From Tsukamurella sp. 8F (GTDB lineage Bacteria > Actinomycetota > Actinomycetes > Mycobacteriales > Mycobacteriaceae), in contig NZ_JARFTP010000008.1 of the NCBI RefSeq assembly GCF_029167375.1, positions 1-64,000 on the forward strand: a stretch of 64,000 bases of DNA. Reading direction: 5' to 3'. The notes under the pieces were generated by a model. The model was not told the DNA's origin. It saw only the letters and a program-made list of their open reading frames with translations, and did not search any database. Position numbers and translations under genes: made by a program. Below are positions 17,801 through 24,977 of the stretch, piece by piece (within the stretch, counting starts at the first letter, position 1; the number at the start of each line of letters is the position of its first letter).

Positions 17801-18468
17801 GCGGGCGTCGTGCCTCCGGCAGCGAGCACTGTCACGACCAGCGTGTCGAGCGTGCGTAGCTTTTCGAACAGCGCATCGTCGGCGGTCCGCAGCGAAGCGC
17901 AGAAGATCGGTACGGCCGTCGCGCCGCGCTTCTCGACCGCGTCTGCGAGGGCGTCGATGTACGCGGTGTTCCCGGCCAGGTGCTGTGCGCGGTAGTACAG
18001 GATGCCGATCCGTGGACCGGCGGCTCGGTCACCGCTCCCGGCACGGGGCACGAGGCCCCACTGCGGCGCCGTCGCGGGCGGCTCGAATCCGTGGCCCGTG
18101 AGTAGGACCGTGTCGGAGAGGAAGTGGAAGAGCTGCAGGAGGTTCTCGGGACCGCCCTCGGCGAGGTAGGCGTGGGCCTGCGTGGCGACGCCCGCGGCCA
18201 CGGTCGACGCCTCCATCAGGTCCGCGTCCGGGGCCTGCTCCCCCGAAACGACGACCACCGGCCTGCCGCTTGCCGCGAGGGCGTCCAGGCCGGTCTCCCA
18301 GTAGCGCCTACCGCCCAGAATCCGGACGACGACGACATCGGCGCCGTCGAGAAGTCCCGGCAGGTCGAGGTCGACGCTGATACGCGCCGGGTTGGCCCAG
18401 CGGTAATCGGCACCGCTTGCCTTGGCCGAGAGGAGATCGGTGTCCGAGGTCGAGAGCAGGAGGATCAC
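14869..18468 (-). CDS. cobN: Cobaltochelatase subunit CobN
   Basis: A 1199-residue large subunit of the aerobic, ATP-dependent cobaltochelatase, which inserts Co2+ into hydrogenobyrinic acid a,c-diamide together with CobS and CobT (or ChlI/ChlD-type partners). It is full length, with the CobN/magnesium-chelatase subunit H domain throughout. Recognisable stretches are LLLSAYPTKHARIGNAVGLD, HLGKHGNLEWLPGK, VLPTGRNFYSVDP and the C-terminal RNLHGIAE-like WALHGIAERLLEA. No CobS or CobT gene is in the window. GTG 18468 follows a minus-strand TAGGGT (18476-18481) by seven bases, so cobN seems to have its own leaderless promoter although it lies 42 bp downstream of a tetR gene on the same strand. Confidence 0.96.
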   Translation of the reverse strand: MILLLSTSDTDLLSAKASGADYRWANPARISVDLDLPGLLDGADVVVVRILGGRRYWETGLDALAASGRPVVVVSGEQAPDADLMEASTVAAGVATQAHAYLAEGGPENLLQLFHFLSDTVLLTGHGFEPPATAPQWGLVPRAGSGDRAAGPRIGILYYRAQHLAGNTAYIDALADAVEKRGATAVPIFCASLRTADDALFEKLRTLDTLVVTVLAAGGTTPAAASAGGDDEAWDPGRLAELDVPILQALALTTSRDQWESSDDGVSPLDVATQVAIPEFDGRIITVPFSFKEIGDDGLPAYVPDTERAARVAGLAIRHARLRSIPHADKRIALLLSAYPTKHARIGNAVGLDTPASALALLQRLHGAGYDLGDLDAIPGLMQGDSDAFIHAVVERGGQDPDWLTDERLEAAEITVGGEQYAAWFATLPAALRDAVTEHWGPAPGSLFTTGEGDIAVAAMRFGNLVVMVQPPRGFGENPVAIYHDPDLPPSHHYLASYRWLAARQDEGGFGADAVVHLGKHGNLEWLPGKTLGMSAECGTDAALGDLPLVYPFLVNDPGEGTQAKRRAHAVLVDHLVPPMARAESYGDIARLEQLLDEYSSVASLDPAKLPMIRQQIWTLLQAAKLDHDLGLEGQPDEDTFDDMILHVDGWLCEIKDVQIRDGLHVLGAAPTGDAESDLVLAMLRARQMWAGGTHVPGLREALGMVEDGSETKSATDAFEARARELVRAAAAVGWAPDAVAQLPVPDDADVQQVRAILDFAATEMVPRLRATGAELDHVLHALGGGFVPGGPSGSPLRGLVNVLPTGRNFYSVDPKAVPSRLAWATGQELAESLVARYRGEHGEYPTSVGLSVWGTSAMRTAGDDIAEVLALLGVTPVWDEQSRRVSGLEVIGIEELGRPRIDVTVRISGFFRDAFPHVVTMLDDAVNLVADLDEPDEENYVAAHTRAALAEHGDRRRATTRVFGSQPGTYGAGLLQLIDSKNWRSDADLAEVYTAWGGFAYGRGLDGTPAADDMRAAYRRIAVAAKNIDTREHDIADSDDYFQFHGGMVATVRHLTGADPQAYVGDSTRPDTVRTRTLNEETNRVFRARVVNPRWMAAMRRHGYKGAFEMAATVDYLFGFDATAGVMADWMYDQLTQSYVLDDENRKFMQESNPWALHGIAERLLEAHQRELWAEPDPQTLSELQRVYLETEGDIEDR

Positions 18469-18510
18469 CGGGCCGACCCTACCGGGCCGATGAGGGCACC
18501 CTTCGCGGCG

Positions 18511-19122
18511 TTACCCTTCGGCCTTCCCCGGCTGTTCGGCCGCCTCACTGGTGCTGCGGAGGATGGCGTCGAGGAGGATCCGTACCGAGTCGCGGACGTC
18601 CTCGAGTGGCGAGATGTCGCGCGCCGCGCGGGATCGCGCGACCGCACCCTCGACCGCACTCATCAACATCGACGCGAAGACGCCCGCCGCGCCCTCCTCT
18701 GCTCCGGAGCGGACCAGTGCTGTCGCCACCTTCTGCTGGCACTCCTCGTATACGGCGGTCGCGGCGCTCTGCACGCGCGGCGCTCCGTCGGCCAGCGCGG
18801 CGGCCAACACCGGACAGCCGGTCTGATAGTCGGACGCGACGAGCACGCGCTTCCACAGCTCGATGAAGCGGTCGATCCACGCGTACGGATCCCCTGTGGA
18901 CGTGGCTGCGTCGATGTATCGCGACAGCCGGCGCCCCGCGAGCCCCGTCGAGGTCTCGATCAGCTCCGCTTTGCCCTCTGGGAAATGCTGATACAGCGAG
19001 TTACGGGACGCGCGACTGTGCGCGGTGAGCTCGGCGAGACCGGCATCCGCGTAGCCGTGCTGCGATACCAGGGTCAGCGCGGTGTTCACGAGCCTCTGCT
19101 TGGGCCTCCCTCGAGTCGCCAT
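18511..19122 (-). CDS. TetR-family transcriptional regulator
   Basis: A 203-residue TetR repressor. The N-terminal RGRPKQRLVNTALTLVSQHG and the DNA-binding helices LAELTAHSRASRNSLYQHFP are clear. The C-terminal ligand domain resembles the YjdC/LmrA-like group (ALVRSGAEEGAAGVFASML). It is divergent from the KAS III gene. Two TGAACCG-type dyads lie in the 165-bp intergenic region, so it likely represses itself and the fabH-like-cobG-cobH-cobIJ transcript, with possible read-through into cobN. A minus-strand -10-like TAAGAT is present at 19231-19236, between the operators. Confidence 0.88.
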   Translation of the reverse strand: MATRGRPKQRLVNTALTLVSQHGYADAGLAELTAHSRASRNSLYQHFPEGKAELIETSTGLAGRRLSRYIDAATSTGDPYAWIDRFIELWKRVLVASDYQTGCPVLAAALADGAPRVQSAATAVYEECQQKVATALVRSGAEEGAAGVFASMLMSAVEGAVARSRAARDISPLEDVRDSVRILLDAILRSTSEAAEQPGKAEG

Positions 19123-19200
19123 GGCGTGCGCGGCCTCCCTCGTCGCGGCGGGCGCGTCGCATGGGCGACGCGCGAACGGTCTCGATCACCGGTTCTTGTT

Positions 19201-19216
19201 TGAACCGGTCGGTTCA
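19201..19216. promoter_or_regulatory. TetR operator copy 1 (fabH-like/tetR intergenic)
   Basis: TGAACCG-GT-CGGTTCA is a perfect 7-2-7 inverted repeat. It recurs at 19239-19254 with one mismatch. Confidence 0.75.
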
Positions 19217-19238
19217 TGTTAAGCATGTACATCTTACT

Positions 19239-19254
19239 TGAACCGACCGGTCCA
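19239..19254. promoter_or_regulatory. TetR operator copy 2 (fabH-like/tetR intergenic)
   Basis: TGAACCG-AC-CGGTCCA shows the same 7-2-7 dyad with one arm mismatch. It is centred 38 bp from copy 1 and about 40 bp before the fabH-like start. Confidence 0.7.
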
Positions 19255-19287
19255 CACTGCTGAGCCGAGGATGGAGATCCACCCGCC

Positions 19288-20349
19288 ATGACACGAGCCA
19301 CCGCGATCGCGGCACCGCCCGCGCCGAAGCTGCAGCACACGGCGATTCTGGGCGTCGGCGCGTACCGGCCGCGCCGCGAGGTGCCGAACGCGGAGATCGT
19401 GGACGCGATCGACTCGAGCGACGAATGGATCCAGTCCCGGTCGGGTATCAAGTCCCGCCGCTTCGCGGGCGAGGACGAGACCATCCTGATGATGAGCGTC
19501 GAGGCCGCCAAGGACGCGCTGCGTGCCGCCGATATGGAGGCGGATCAGATCGACGGTGTCATCATCGCGACCAACACCCGCATGGTGTTCGGGCCGTCGA
19601 TGGCGCCCCAGGTCGCGCTCGCGCTGGGACGCAACAACATCGCCGCCTTCGACATCACGGCGGGCTGTTCCGGCTTCAGCACGGCGCTCGCCAACGCCGA
19701 CTCCCTGATCCGCGGCGGCACGCTGCGGAACGTGCTTGTGGTGGGCGTCGAGCGGCTCTCCGATTTCGTCGACAAGCACGACCGGACCTGCGCGTTCATC
19801 TTCGCGGACGGCGCGGGTGCCGCGGTGGTCGGTCCGTCCGAGGAGGTCGGGATCGGCGCGGTGTCGTGGGGCGCCGACGGCAACTTCACGAATGCGATCT
19901 ACCAGGACAAGGACTTCTCGTCGTTCTTCGACGAGGTCGAGGAGGTGCGGGGCGGCGCCGATATCCCCGAGCGCCCGTACATCCGCATGGAGGGCCGCCA
20001 GGTGTTCCGCTGGTGCGCGACGTTCCTCCTCGGTGCGTGCCAGGAGGCGCTCACGAAGGCCGGCATGCAGGCGTCGGACATCGAGGTGTTCATCCCCCAC
20101 CAGGCCAACATCCGCATCACGCAGGTCCTCACCAAGGCGCTCGAGCTGCCCGAGGACGTCGTGATCGCGGAGGACATCGTCACCACGGGCAACACATCCG
20201 CCGCTTCGATCCCCCTGGCGATGGAAGAACTCATCCGCAGCGGCAAAGCCAAGCCGGGCCAGCGTGCCCTTGTCATGGCGTTCGGTTCGGGTCTCGCGTA
20301 CGCCGGCCAGGTCGTCACGCTTCCGCCGGTCTCCGACCAGGACGCCTGA
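19288..20349 (+). CDS. 3-oxoacyl-ACP synthase III (KAS III, FabH-like)
   Basis: A 353-residue thiolase-fold condensing enzyme with an intact triad: Cys127 in TAGCSGF, His271 in IPHQANIR and Asn302 in GNTSAAS. The N-terminal ILGVGAYRPRREVPNAEIVD, the SDEWIQSRSGIKSRR segment and the ADGAGAAVVGP loop match FabH. KAS III joins an acyl-CoA starter to malonyl-ACP, the first condensation of fatty-acid synthesis. Only 5 bp separate its stop from cobG, so it appears to lead the cobG-cobH-cobIJ transcript, an unexpected partner for cobalamin genes. It may be a specialised acyl synthase rather than the housekeeping FabH. The TetR dyads upstream suggest acyl- or lipid-responsive control. Confidence 0.9.
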   Translation: MTRATAIAAPPAPKLQHTAILGVGAYRPRREVPNAEIVDAIDSSDEWIQSRSGIKSRRFAGEDETILMMSVEAAKDALRAADMEADQIDGVIIATNTRMVFGPSMAPQVALALGRNNIAAFDITAGCSGFSTALANADSLIRGGTLRNVLVVGVERLSDFVDKHDRTCAFIFADGAGAAVVGPSEEVGIGAVSWGADGNFTNAIYQDKDFSSFFDEVEEVRGGADIPERPYIRMEGRQVFRWCATFLLGACQEALTKAGMQASDIEVFIPHQANIRITQVLTKALELPEDVVIAEDIVTTGNTSAASIPLAMEELIRSGKAKPGQRALVMAFGSGLAYAGQVVTLPPVSDQDA

Positions 20350-20354
20350 CCGCG

Positions 20355-21401
20355 GTGCAGGACGCCTGCCCCGGGGTGCTACGGCCGCATGCCGCCGCGG
20401 ACGGCGCCCTGCTGCGGGTCCGGCTCCCGGGCGGGCGGATCGAGCCCGCGCAGCTCGAGGCGCTCGCCGACCTCGCGGGCGACGACGGAGACCTCGAGCT
20501 CACGTCGCGCGGGAACATCCAGCTCCGGGCCGTTACGGCTCCCGATGCGCGCGAGCGACTCGAGACGGTCGGGTTGCTGCCCTCGGTGACACACGAGCGG
20601 GTCCGCAACATCGTGGCCTCCCCGTTGTCCGGGCGGATCGGCGGCGGCCCGGACGTCCGTCCGCTGGTGCGCGAGTTCGACGAGAGATTATGCGCCACAA
20701 CCGCACTCGCGGACCTGCCAGGACGTTTCCTGTTCGCCTTCGACGACGGATGCCGCGACGTCGCGGCCCTCGGCGCCGACGTCGAGCTACGCGGCGACGC
20801 GCTCTACCTCGACGGTCGCCCGACGAACCTCCGCGGCACCGTCGACGGGATGCTCGCGGCCGCAACGGTGTTCGCCGACGTCCGCGAAGACTCCTGGCGT
20901 ATCCGGGATATGCCCGGCGGGGCGGACTCACTCGCGCGCGAGCTCGGAGGTGTCGTCGTCGGCGAGCGAGACGTACCCGACCCACCCGCGCCTCCGGTCG
21001 GCTGGTTGACGCAGTCCGACGGCCGGGTGACGCTCGGCGCCGGAACGCACCTCGGCCGGTTGGGCGGGCGTACCGCCCGGTTCGTGGCTGCCATCGAACA
21101 CCCGGTGACGATCACGCCCTGGCGAACGGTGTGCGTCCACGATCTCGACGACGACCCGGCCGAGACCGTCGTGCGCGTCCTGGCGCCCATGGGATTGATC
21201 TTCGACGCATCGTCGCCCTGGCTGCAGGTCTCCGCGTGCGTCGGCAATCGGGGCTGCGCCCGCGCCGATGCGGACGCCATCGGCGCCGCGGAGGTGCTGG
21301 CTGACGGCGGGCCCGGCGGGCGCGTGCACGTCGTGGCTTGTGCCAGGGGTTGCGGCGCACCCCCGGGTCCACACGATCTGGTCGTCGTGGGCTCCGAATA
21401 G
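20355..21401 (+). CDS. cobG: Precorrin-3B synthase CobG
   Basis: A 348-residue member of the nitrite/sulfite reductase family. The ferredoxin-like half-domains show as LELTSRGNIQLRAV and RFVAAIEHPVTITPWRTVCV. The 4Fe-4S/siroheme-type cysteine pattern C-x5-C (CVGNRGC) followed by C-x3-C (CARGC) is near the C-terminus. CobG makes precorrin-3B from precorrin-3A with O2, which marks the aerobic cobalamin pathway. The start is GTG 20355, immediately after the fabH-like gene. Nitrite and sulfite reductases are much longer, and the cob neighbours support CobG. Confidence 0.88.
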   Translation: MQDACPGVLRPHAAADGALLRVRLPGGRIEPAQLEALADLAGDDGDLELTSRGNIQLRAVTAPDARERLETVGLLPSVTHERVRNIVASPLSGRIGGGPDVRPLVREFDERLCATTALADLPGRFLFAFDDGCRDVAALGADVELRGDALYLDGRPTNLRGTVDGMLAAATVFADVREDSWRIRDMPGGADSLARELGGVVVGERDVPDPPAPPVGWLTQSDGRVTLGAGTHLGRLGGRTARFVAAIEHPVTITPWRTVCVHDLDDDPAETVVRVLAPMGLIFDASSPWLQVSACVGNRGCARADADAIGAAEVLADGGPGGRVHVVACARGCGAPPGPHDLVVVGSE

Positions 21402-21404
21402 AGT
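21399..21404 (+). promoter_or_regulatory. -10 element for leaderless cobH
   Basis: TAGAGT lies exactly six bases before GTG 21411. Its first three bases are the cobG stop codon (TAG 21399-21401). This suggests an internal promoter giving a leaderless cobH-cobIJ mRNA. Confidence 0.5.
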
Positions 21405-21410
21405 GGCCGC

Positions 21411-22046
21411 GTGCACGAGTACCTGACCGACGGCGCCGAGATATACCGGCGATCCTTCGCCATGATCCGCGCGGAGTCGGATCTCTCGAGGTTTCCCGGT
21501 AGCACCGAGAACGTCGCGGTCCGGATGATCCACGCGTCGGGCCAGACCGATCTCGCCGCCGACATCGAGATCTCCGCAGGCGCGGTGGGAGCCGGCCGCT
21601 CCGCTCTGGCCGCGGGCGCGCCGATCCTGTGCGACGTGCGAATGGTCGAGCACGGGGTGACGCGTAGCCGCCTGCCCGCCGACAACGACGTGCGGTGCCT
21701 GCTGGGCGATCCCCGCGTCACGGAACTCGCGGCCCGATCCGGCACCACGCGAACGGCCGCCGCGGTCGAGCTGTGGGGCGATGCCCTCGACGGCGCGGTG
21801 GTGGCCATCGCCAACGCTCCCACCGCGCTGTTCCATCTGCTCGATCTACTCGCCGCCGGCGCCCCCAGGCCCGCGGTGATCGTCGGTGCACCCGTGGGGT
21901 TCGTCGGCGCCGCCGAGTCCAAGGATGCGCTGCGCCGTGATGCGGTTCGACTGGGTATCGAGTACGTGACGGTGCGCGGGCGTCGTGGGGGCAGCGCCAT
22001 CTGCGCGGCCGCACTCAACGCCCTCGCACAGGAGGAGGAGCTGTGA
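21411..22046 (+). CDS. cobH: Precorrin-8X methylmutase CobH
   Basis: A 211-residue enzyme that moves the C-11 methyl group to C-12, converting precorrin-8X to hydrogenobyrinic acid. The catalytic His is in RMIHASGQTDL (His41). Other family landmarks are IYRRSFAMIRAE, GAPILCDVRMVEHGV and the C-terminal GGSAICAAALNA. GTG 21411 is supported by the -10-like hexamer six bases upstream. It overlaps cobIJ by 4 bp (GTGA), so the two are translationally coupled. Length is normal for the family. Confidence 0.94.
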   Translation: MHEYLTDGAEIYRRSFAMIRAESDLSRFPGSTENVAVRMIHASGQTDLAADIEISAGAVGAGRSALAAGAPILCDVRMVEHGVTRSRLPADNDVRCLLGDPRVTELAARSGTTRTAAAVELWGDALDGAVVAIANAPTALFHLLDLLAAGAPRPAVIVGAPVGFVGAAESKDALRRDAVRLGIEYVTVRGRRGGSAICAAALNALAQEEEL

Positions 22047-23515
22047 CCGGCGTGCTGTGGGGCGTGGGTGTGGGCCCCGGCGATCCCGAACTCGTGACGG
22101 TGAAGGCCGCACGGCTCATCAGCGAAGCCGATGTGGTCGCGTATCACTGTGCGCGGCATGGCCGTTCGAACGCCCGCGCCGCGGCCGAGCCCTACCTGCG
22201 GAGCGGCGTCGACGAGTTGCGGCTGATGTATCCCGTGACGGTCGAGGCCACGGACCACCCTCGCGGCTATCGCGGAGCGCTCGACGACTTCTACGCGGCC
22301 GCAGCGTCTTCCATCGCGGAGCACCTCGAGGCGGGACGCGACGTCGCGCTACTGGCCGAGGGCGACCCGATGTTCTACAGCTCGTACATGCACATGCACA
22401 AACGGTTGCGTACGAGGTTCGAGTGCGTGGTCGTACCGGGCGTCACGTCGATCAGCGCCGCCGCGGCCGCGACCGGCGTGCCCCTCGTAGAGGCCGACGA
22501 GGTGCTCACCGTGCTCCCGGGCACCCTGCCCGAGGGTGAACTGCGCCGTCGTCTAGCCGAGACGGACGCGGCTGCGGTCATGAAGCTGGGGCGGACGTTC
22601 GGAACCGTCGACGCGGCCCTCGCGGCGTCAGGCCGGCGCGAGGGCGCCTGGTATGTGGAGCGAGCGTCGCGCCCGGACGAGCGGGTGGCGCGCGTAACGG
22701 ACGTCGACGGGAACGTCCCGTACTTCTCGACCGTGCTCGTGCCGGGCAGGATCAACGCGCCGGAGAGTCTCTCCGGCGAAGGCGAGGTCGTGGTGCTGGG
22801 CCTCGGCCCGGGAGATCCCGGTTGGACGACCGGCGAGGTCCGTCGCGAGCTCGCCCTGGCCACGGACATCGTCGGCTACCAGACCTACACCGACCGGGTG
22901 CATCCGCGGCCGGGTCAGCGCGTGCACGCCTCGGACAACCGCGTGGAGTCCGAGCGGGCCAGGCACGCATTGGAGCTCGCGGCCGGCGGGGGGCGCGTGG
23001 CGGTGGTCAGCTCCGGCGATCCCGGCGTGTTCGCAATGGCATCGGCCGTCGCCGAGGTAGCAGTCGCGGACGAGTTCGCGGGCGTCCGCGTGCGAGTGCT
23101 GCCCGGTATGACCGCGGCACAGGCCGTGGCCAGCCGGGTCGGTGCCCCTCTGGGACACGACTTCGCCGTGATCTCGCTGTCCGACCAGCTCAAGCCGTGG
23201 GACGTGATCGAGGCCAGGCTGCGCGCGGCCGCCGGGGCCGATCTCGCTCTGGCCCTGTACAACCCGGCGTCCAAGACCCGAAGGTGGCAGGTGGAGAAGG
23301 CGCGCGAGGCATTGCTGTCGGTGCGCGCCGCCGAGACCCCCGTCGTCGTGGGGCGCGCCGTCGGGTCAGATGTCGAAGAGGTGACCGTGACGACGCTCGG
23401 ACAGCTTGATCCGGATACCGTCGACATGCGCTGCCTGCTGATCGTGGGGTCGTCCCGGACTCTGGTCACCGAGCGCCCGGGCGGCCGCATCGTCCATACT
23501 CCCCGCCGGTACTGA
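22043..23515 (+). CDS. cobIJ: Fused precorrin-2 C20-methyltransferase / precorrin-3B C17-methyltransferase (CobI-CobJ)
   Basis: A 490-residue fusion of two tetrapyrrole methylase domains. The CobI half (about 1-235) starts with LWGVGVGPGDPELVTVKAARL and carries LLAEGDPMFYSSYMHMH. The CobJ half (about 247-490) starts with VVLGLGPGDPGWTT and carries VSSGDPGVFAMASAV and LALYNPASKTRRWQ. Both use S-adenosylmethionine to methylate the corrin ring at C-20 and then C-17 (the latter with ring contraction). The same fusion is known in mycobacteria. GTG 22043 overlaps the cobH stop. Confidence 0.95.
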   Translation: MTGVLWGVGVGPGDPELVTVKAARLISEADVVAYHCARHGRSNARAAAEPYLRSGVDELRLMYPVTVEATDHPRGYRGALDDFYAAAASSIAEHLEAGRDVALLAEGDPMFYSSYMHMHKRLRTRFECVVVPGVTSISAAAAATGVPLVEADEVLTVLPGTLPEGELRRRLAETDAAAVMKLGRTFGTVDAALAASGRREGAWYVERASRPDERVARVTDVDGNVPYFSTVLVPGRINAPESLSGEGEVVVLGLGPGDPGWTTGEVRRELALATDIVGYQTYTDRVHPRPGQRVHASDNRVESERARHALELAAGGGRVAVVSSGDPGVFAMASAVAEVAVADEFAGVRVRVLPGMTAAQAVASRVGAPLGHDFAVISLSDQLKPWDVIEARLRAAAGADLALALYNPASKTRRWQVEKAREALLSVRAAETPVVVGRAVGSDVEEVTVTTLGQLDPDTVDMRCLLIVGSSRTLVTERPGGRIVHTPRRY

Positions 23516-23516
23516 G

Positions 23517-23530
23517 CTCCGCGATCGGAG
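23517..23530. terminator. Weak hairpin between convergent cobIJ and isochorismatase-like gene
   Basis: CTCCG-CGAT-CGGAG forms a 5-bp stem with a tetraloop two bases after the cobIJ stop. There is no T tract. It could act as a weak bidirectional terminator in the 46-bp convergent gap. Confidence 0.3.
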
Positions 23531-23561
23531 AACGCCGCGAGCGGCTGGATGGACCGGGCCG

Positions 23562-24152
23562 CTACCCGAGCACTTCGGTCGAGGTGAGCGATCCCGCCGT
23601 CGTGAGCGCGAGATTCGCGAGCGACGCGGCGTGGGCCGCGGGGTCGGCCGCGGCAACGCAGTCCTCCACGACGTGGACCGTGTATCCGAGATCCGTCGCG
23701 TGCCGGGCGGTCTGCTCGACCGTGAGGTCGGTCGCCACACCGGTCAGGTAGAGGGTGTCGATGCCGCGTCCGCGCAGCCACTCGTCGGCGCTGTTTCCCG
23801 CCAGCCCCGACAGCTTCTGGTTGTCGAACACCTCGTTCGGCTGGTTCGTCATCCCGGCGATGAGCGCCGTGCCGGCCGAGTCCGGCCGGAACGACTCCTG
23901 TGCGTCGGCGACCGCGCACATGAACCCGGTATTGCGTACCAACTCCCCCTCGCCCTCGGGAATCGTGAACCTGGTGAACGCCAAGGGTGTTCCGACGGCA
24001 GCCGCAGCGTCATGGAACCGGATCGCACGCGCCACGACCCCACTCTCGGCCACCGGGACGGCGAGCAGGGGCCCGAAGAATCCGTCGGGCTCGATCACGT
24101 TCACCTGCCAGTGCAGGGCCAGGACTGCGGAGCGCCGTGCATCGATCGTCAT
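23562..24152 (-). CDS. Isochorismatase-like hydrolase with altered catalytic residues
   Basis: A 196-residue protein with the cysteine-hydrolase/isochorismatase fold. VLALHWQVNVIEPDG is the first strand, GMTNQPNEVFDNQKLSGLAGN the Lys-bearing region, and YLTGVATDLTVEQTARHATD the cis-peptide/nucleophile loop. The usual first-strand Asp is His (residue 14), and the nucleophile Cys after VATD is replaced (DLT), so it cannot use the standard Asp-Lys-Cys mechanism. It may be a non-cysteine hydrolase like true isochorismatases, or a binding protein. It lies 24 bp downstream of the metallophosphoesterase and probably belongs to that operon. Confidence 0.72.
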   Translation of the reverse strand: MTIDARRSAVLALHWQVNVIEPDGFFGPLLAVPVAESGVVARAIRFHDAAAAVGTPLAFTRFTIPEGEGELVRNTGFMCAVADAQESFRPDSAGTALIAGMTNQPNEVFDNQKLSGLAGNSADEWLRGRGIDTLYLTGVATDLTVEQTARHATDLGYTVHVVEDCVAAADPAAHAASLANLALTTAGSLTSTEVLG

Positions 24153-24176
24153 CCGTCGATAATGCCCTGCGCAGGC

Positions 24177-24977
24177 TCACACGACGTGACCCTGCAGTTC
24201 CAGGGAGCGCCAGGGGATCACGGGATTGGTGTGGTGGCCCGGATCTATGCCGATGAGTCGCCCGCCGTCGAGAGTGATGATCTCGTGTTTGGACGCGTGG
24301 TCCGAGGTGATCCGGTGCGCGATGGCGGGCGGTAGTCCCACCGGGTCGATCCAGTCGTTCACTGTGGAGTGGCCGTATACCTGACTGAACGGGAGACGGC
24401 CGGCCAGCCAGCCGGGGACCAGTTCCGTGAGCGACTGCGCCCAGAGCGGCCCGGCGGCCGGGTCGTGCCGGCCCAGCATGACACCGGGGCGGAACAGCCG
24501 GTCGTCGTGGAGCACCAGCATCTCGTTGAGTGCTGCGGCCGCCTCCTCCGCTGTCTCGGGCGCTCGGAGGGCGACTCGCCAGAACGCCTCGGTCACGCCC
24601 GCGTGGGTCACCAGTAGGTGCTCGCTGTCGGTGACGATCGCGACTCCGGCGCGGGCGGAGCGGTGGTGCACCCAGCGCCGGAGAGTGGCCGCCGAGCGGC
24701 GTCTGAGCCTCTGTGGCCAGCGGAACACGGGGGCGTGCAGGTACTGCGCCTCGTGGTTGCCGATCAGCTGCACCCATTGCGTGGGTTGGTTGCGTAGGTA
24801 GTGGTCCACAAGCGCGATCACCGCATCGGAGTCCGGTCCGCGATGTACCAGATCACCGACCTGAACCACCGTCAGGTCGTCCGGCAGGACGTCATCGCGC
24901 GCGCCGAGACGTTTCAGCTCGACCTGCAGCTCCGTCAGATGCCCGGCCACGTCGCCCATGACGGCGACCCGGCTCAC
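24177..24977 (-). CDS. Metallophosphoesterase (calcineurin-like)
   Basis: A 266-residue metallophosphatase. Metal-binding motifs are in order: GDVAGH at residues 8-13 (a variant of GDxHGH), GDLVHRGPDS, and GNHEAQ. Later histidines occur in LLVTHAGVT and the VYGHSTV segment. The family hydrolyses phosphomono- or diesters with two metal ions, often acting as protein phosphatases or Ap4A hydrolases. GTG 24977 overlaps the stop of the upstream small gene (GTGA). The Ala in place of the second His in the first motif is a departure from the textbook signature. Substrate unknown. Confidence 0.8.
   Translation of the reverse strand: MSRVAVMGDVAGHLTELQVELKRLGARDDVLPDDLTVVQVGDLVHRGPDSDAVIALVDHYLRNQPTQWVQLIGNHEAQYLHAPVFRWPQRLRRRSAATLRRWVHHRSARAGVAIVTDSEHLLVTHAGVTEAFWRVALRAPETAEEAAAALNEMLVLHDDRLFRPGVMLGRHDPAAGPLWAQSLTELVPGWLAGRLPFSQVYGHSTVNDWIDPVGLPPAIAHRITSDHASKHEIITLDGGRLIGIDPGHHTNPVIPWRSLELQGHVV

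Noticed and set aside
19123-19287. A possible cobalamin riboswitch before the cob genes
   Set aside because: The gap is only 165 bp, is occupied by two TetR dyads, and shows no B12-box-like conserved core that I can see.
19425-20354. A long open frame reading into cobG from inside the fabH-like gene
   Set aside because: The translation upstream of 20355 is Arg/Gly-rich frame shadow of fabH. CobG homology begins at GTG 20355.
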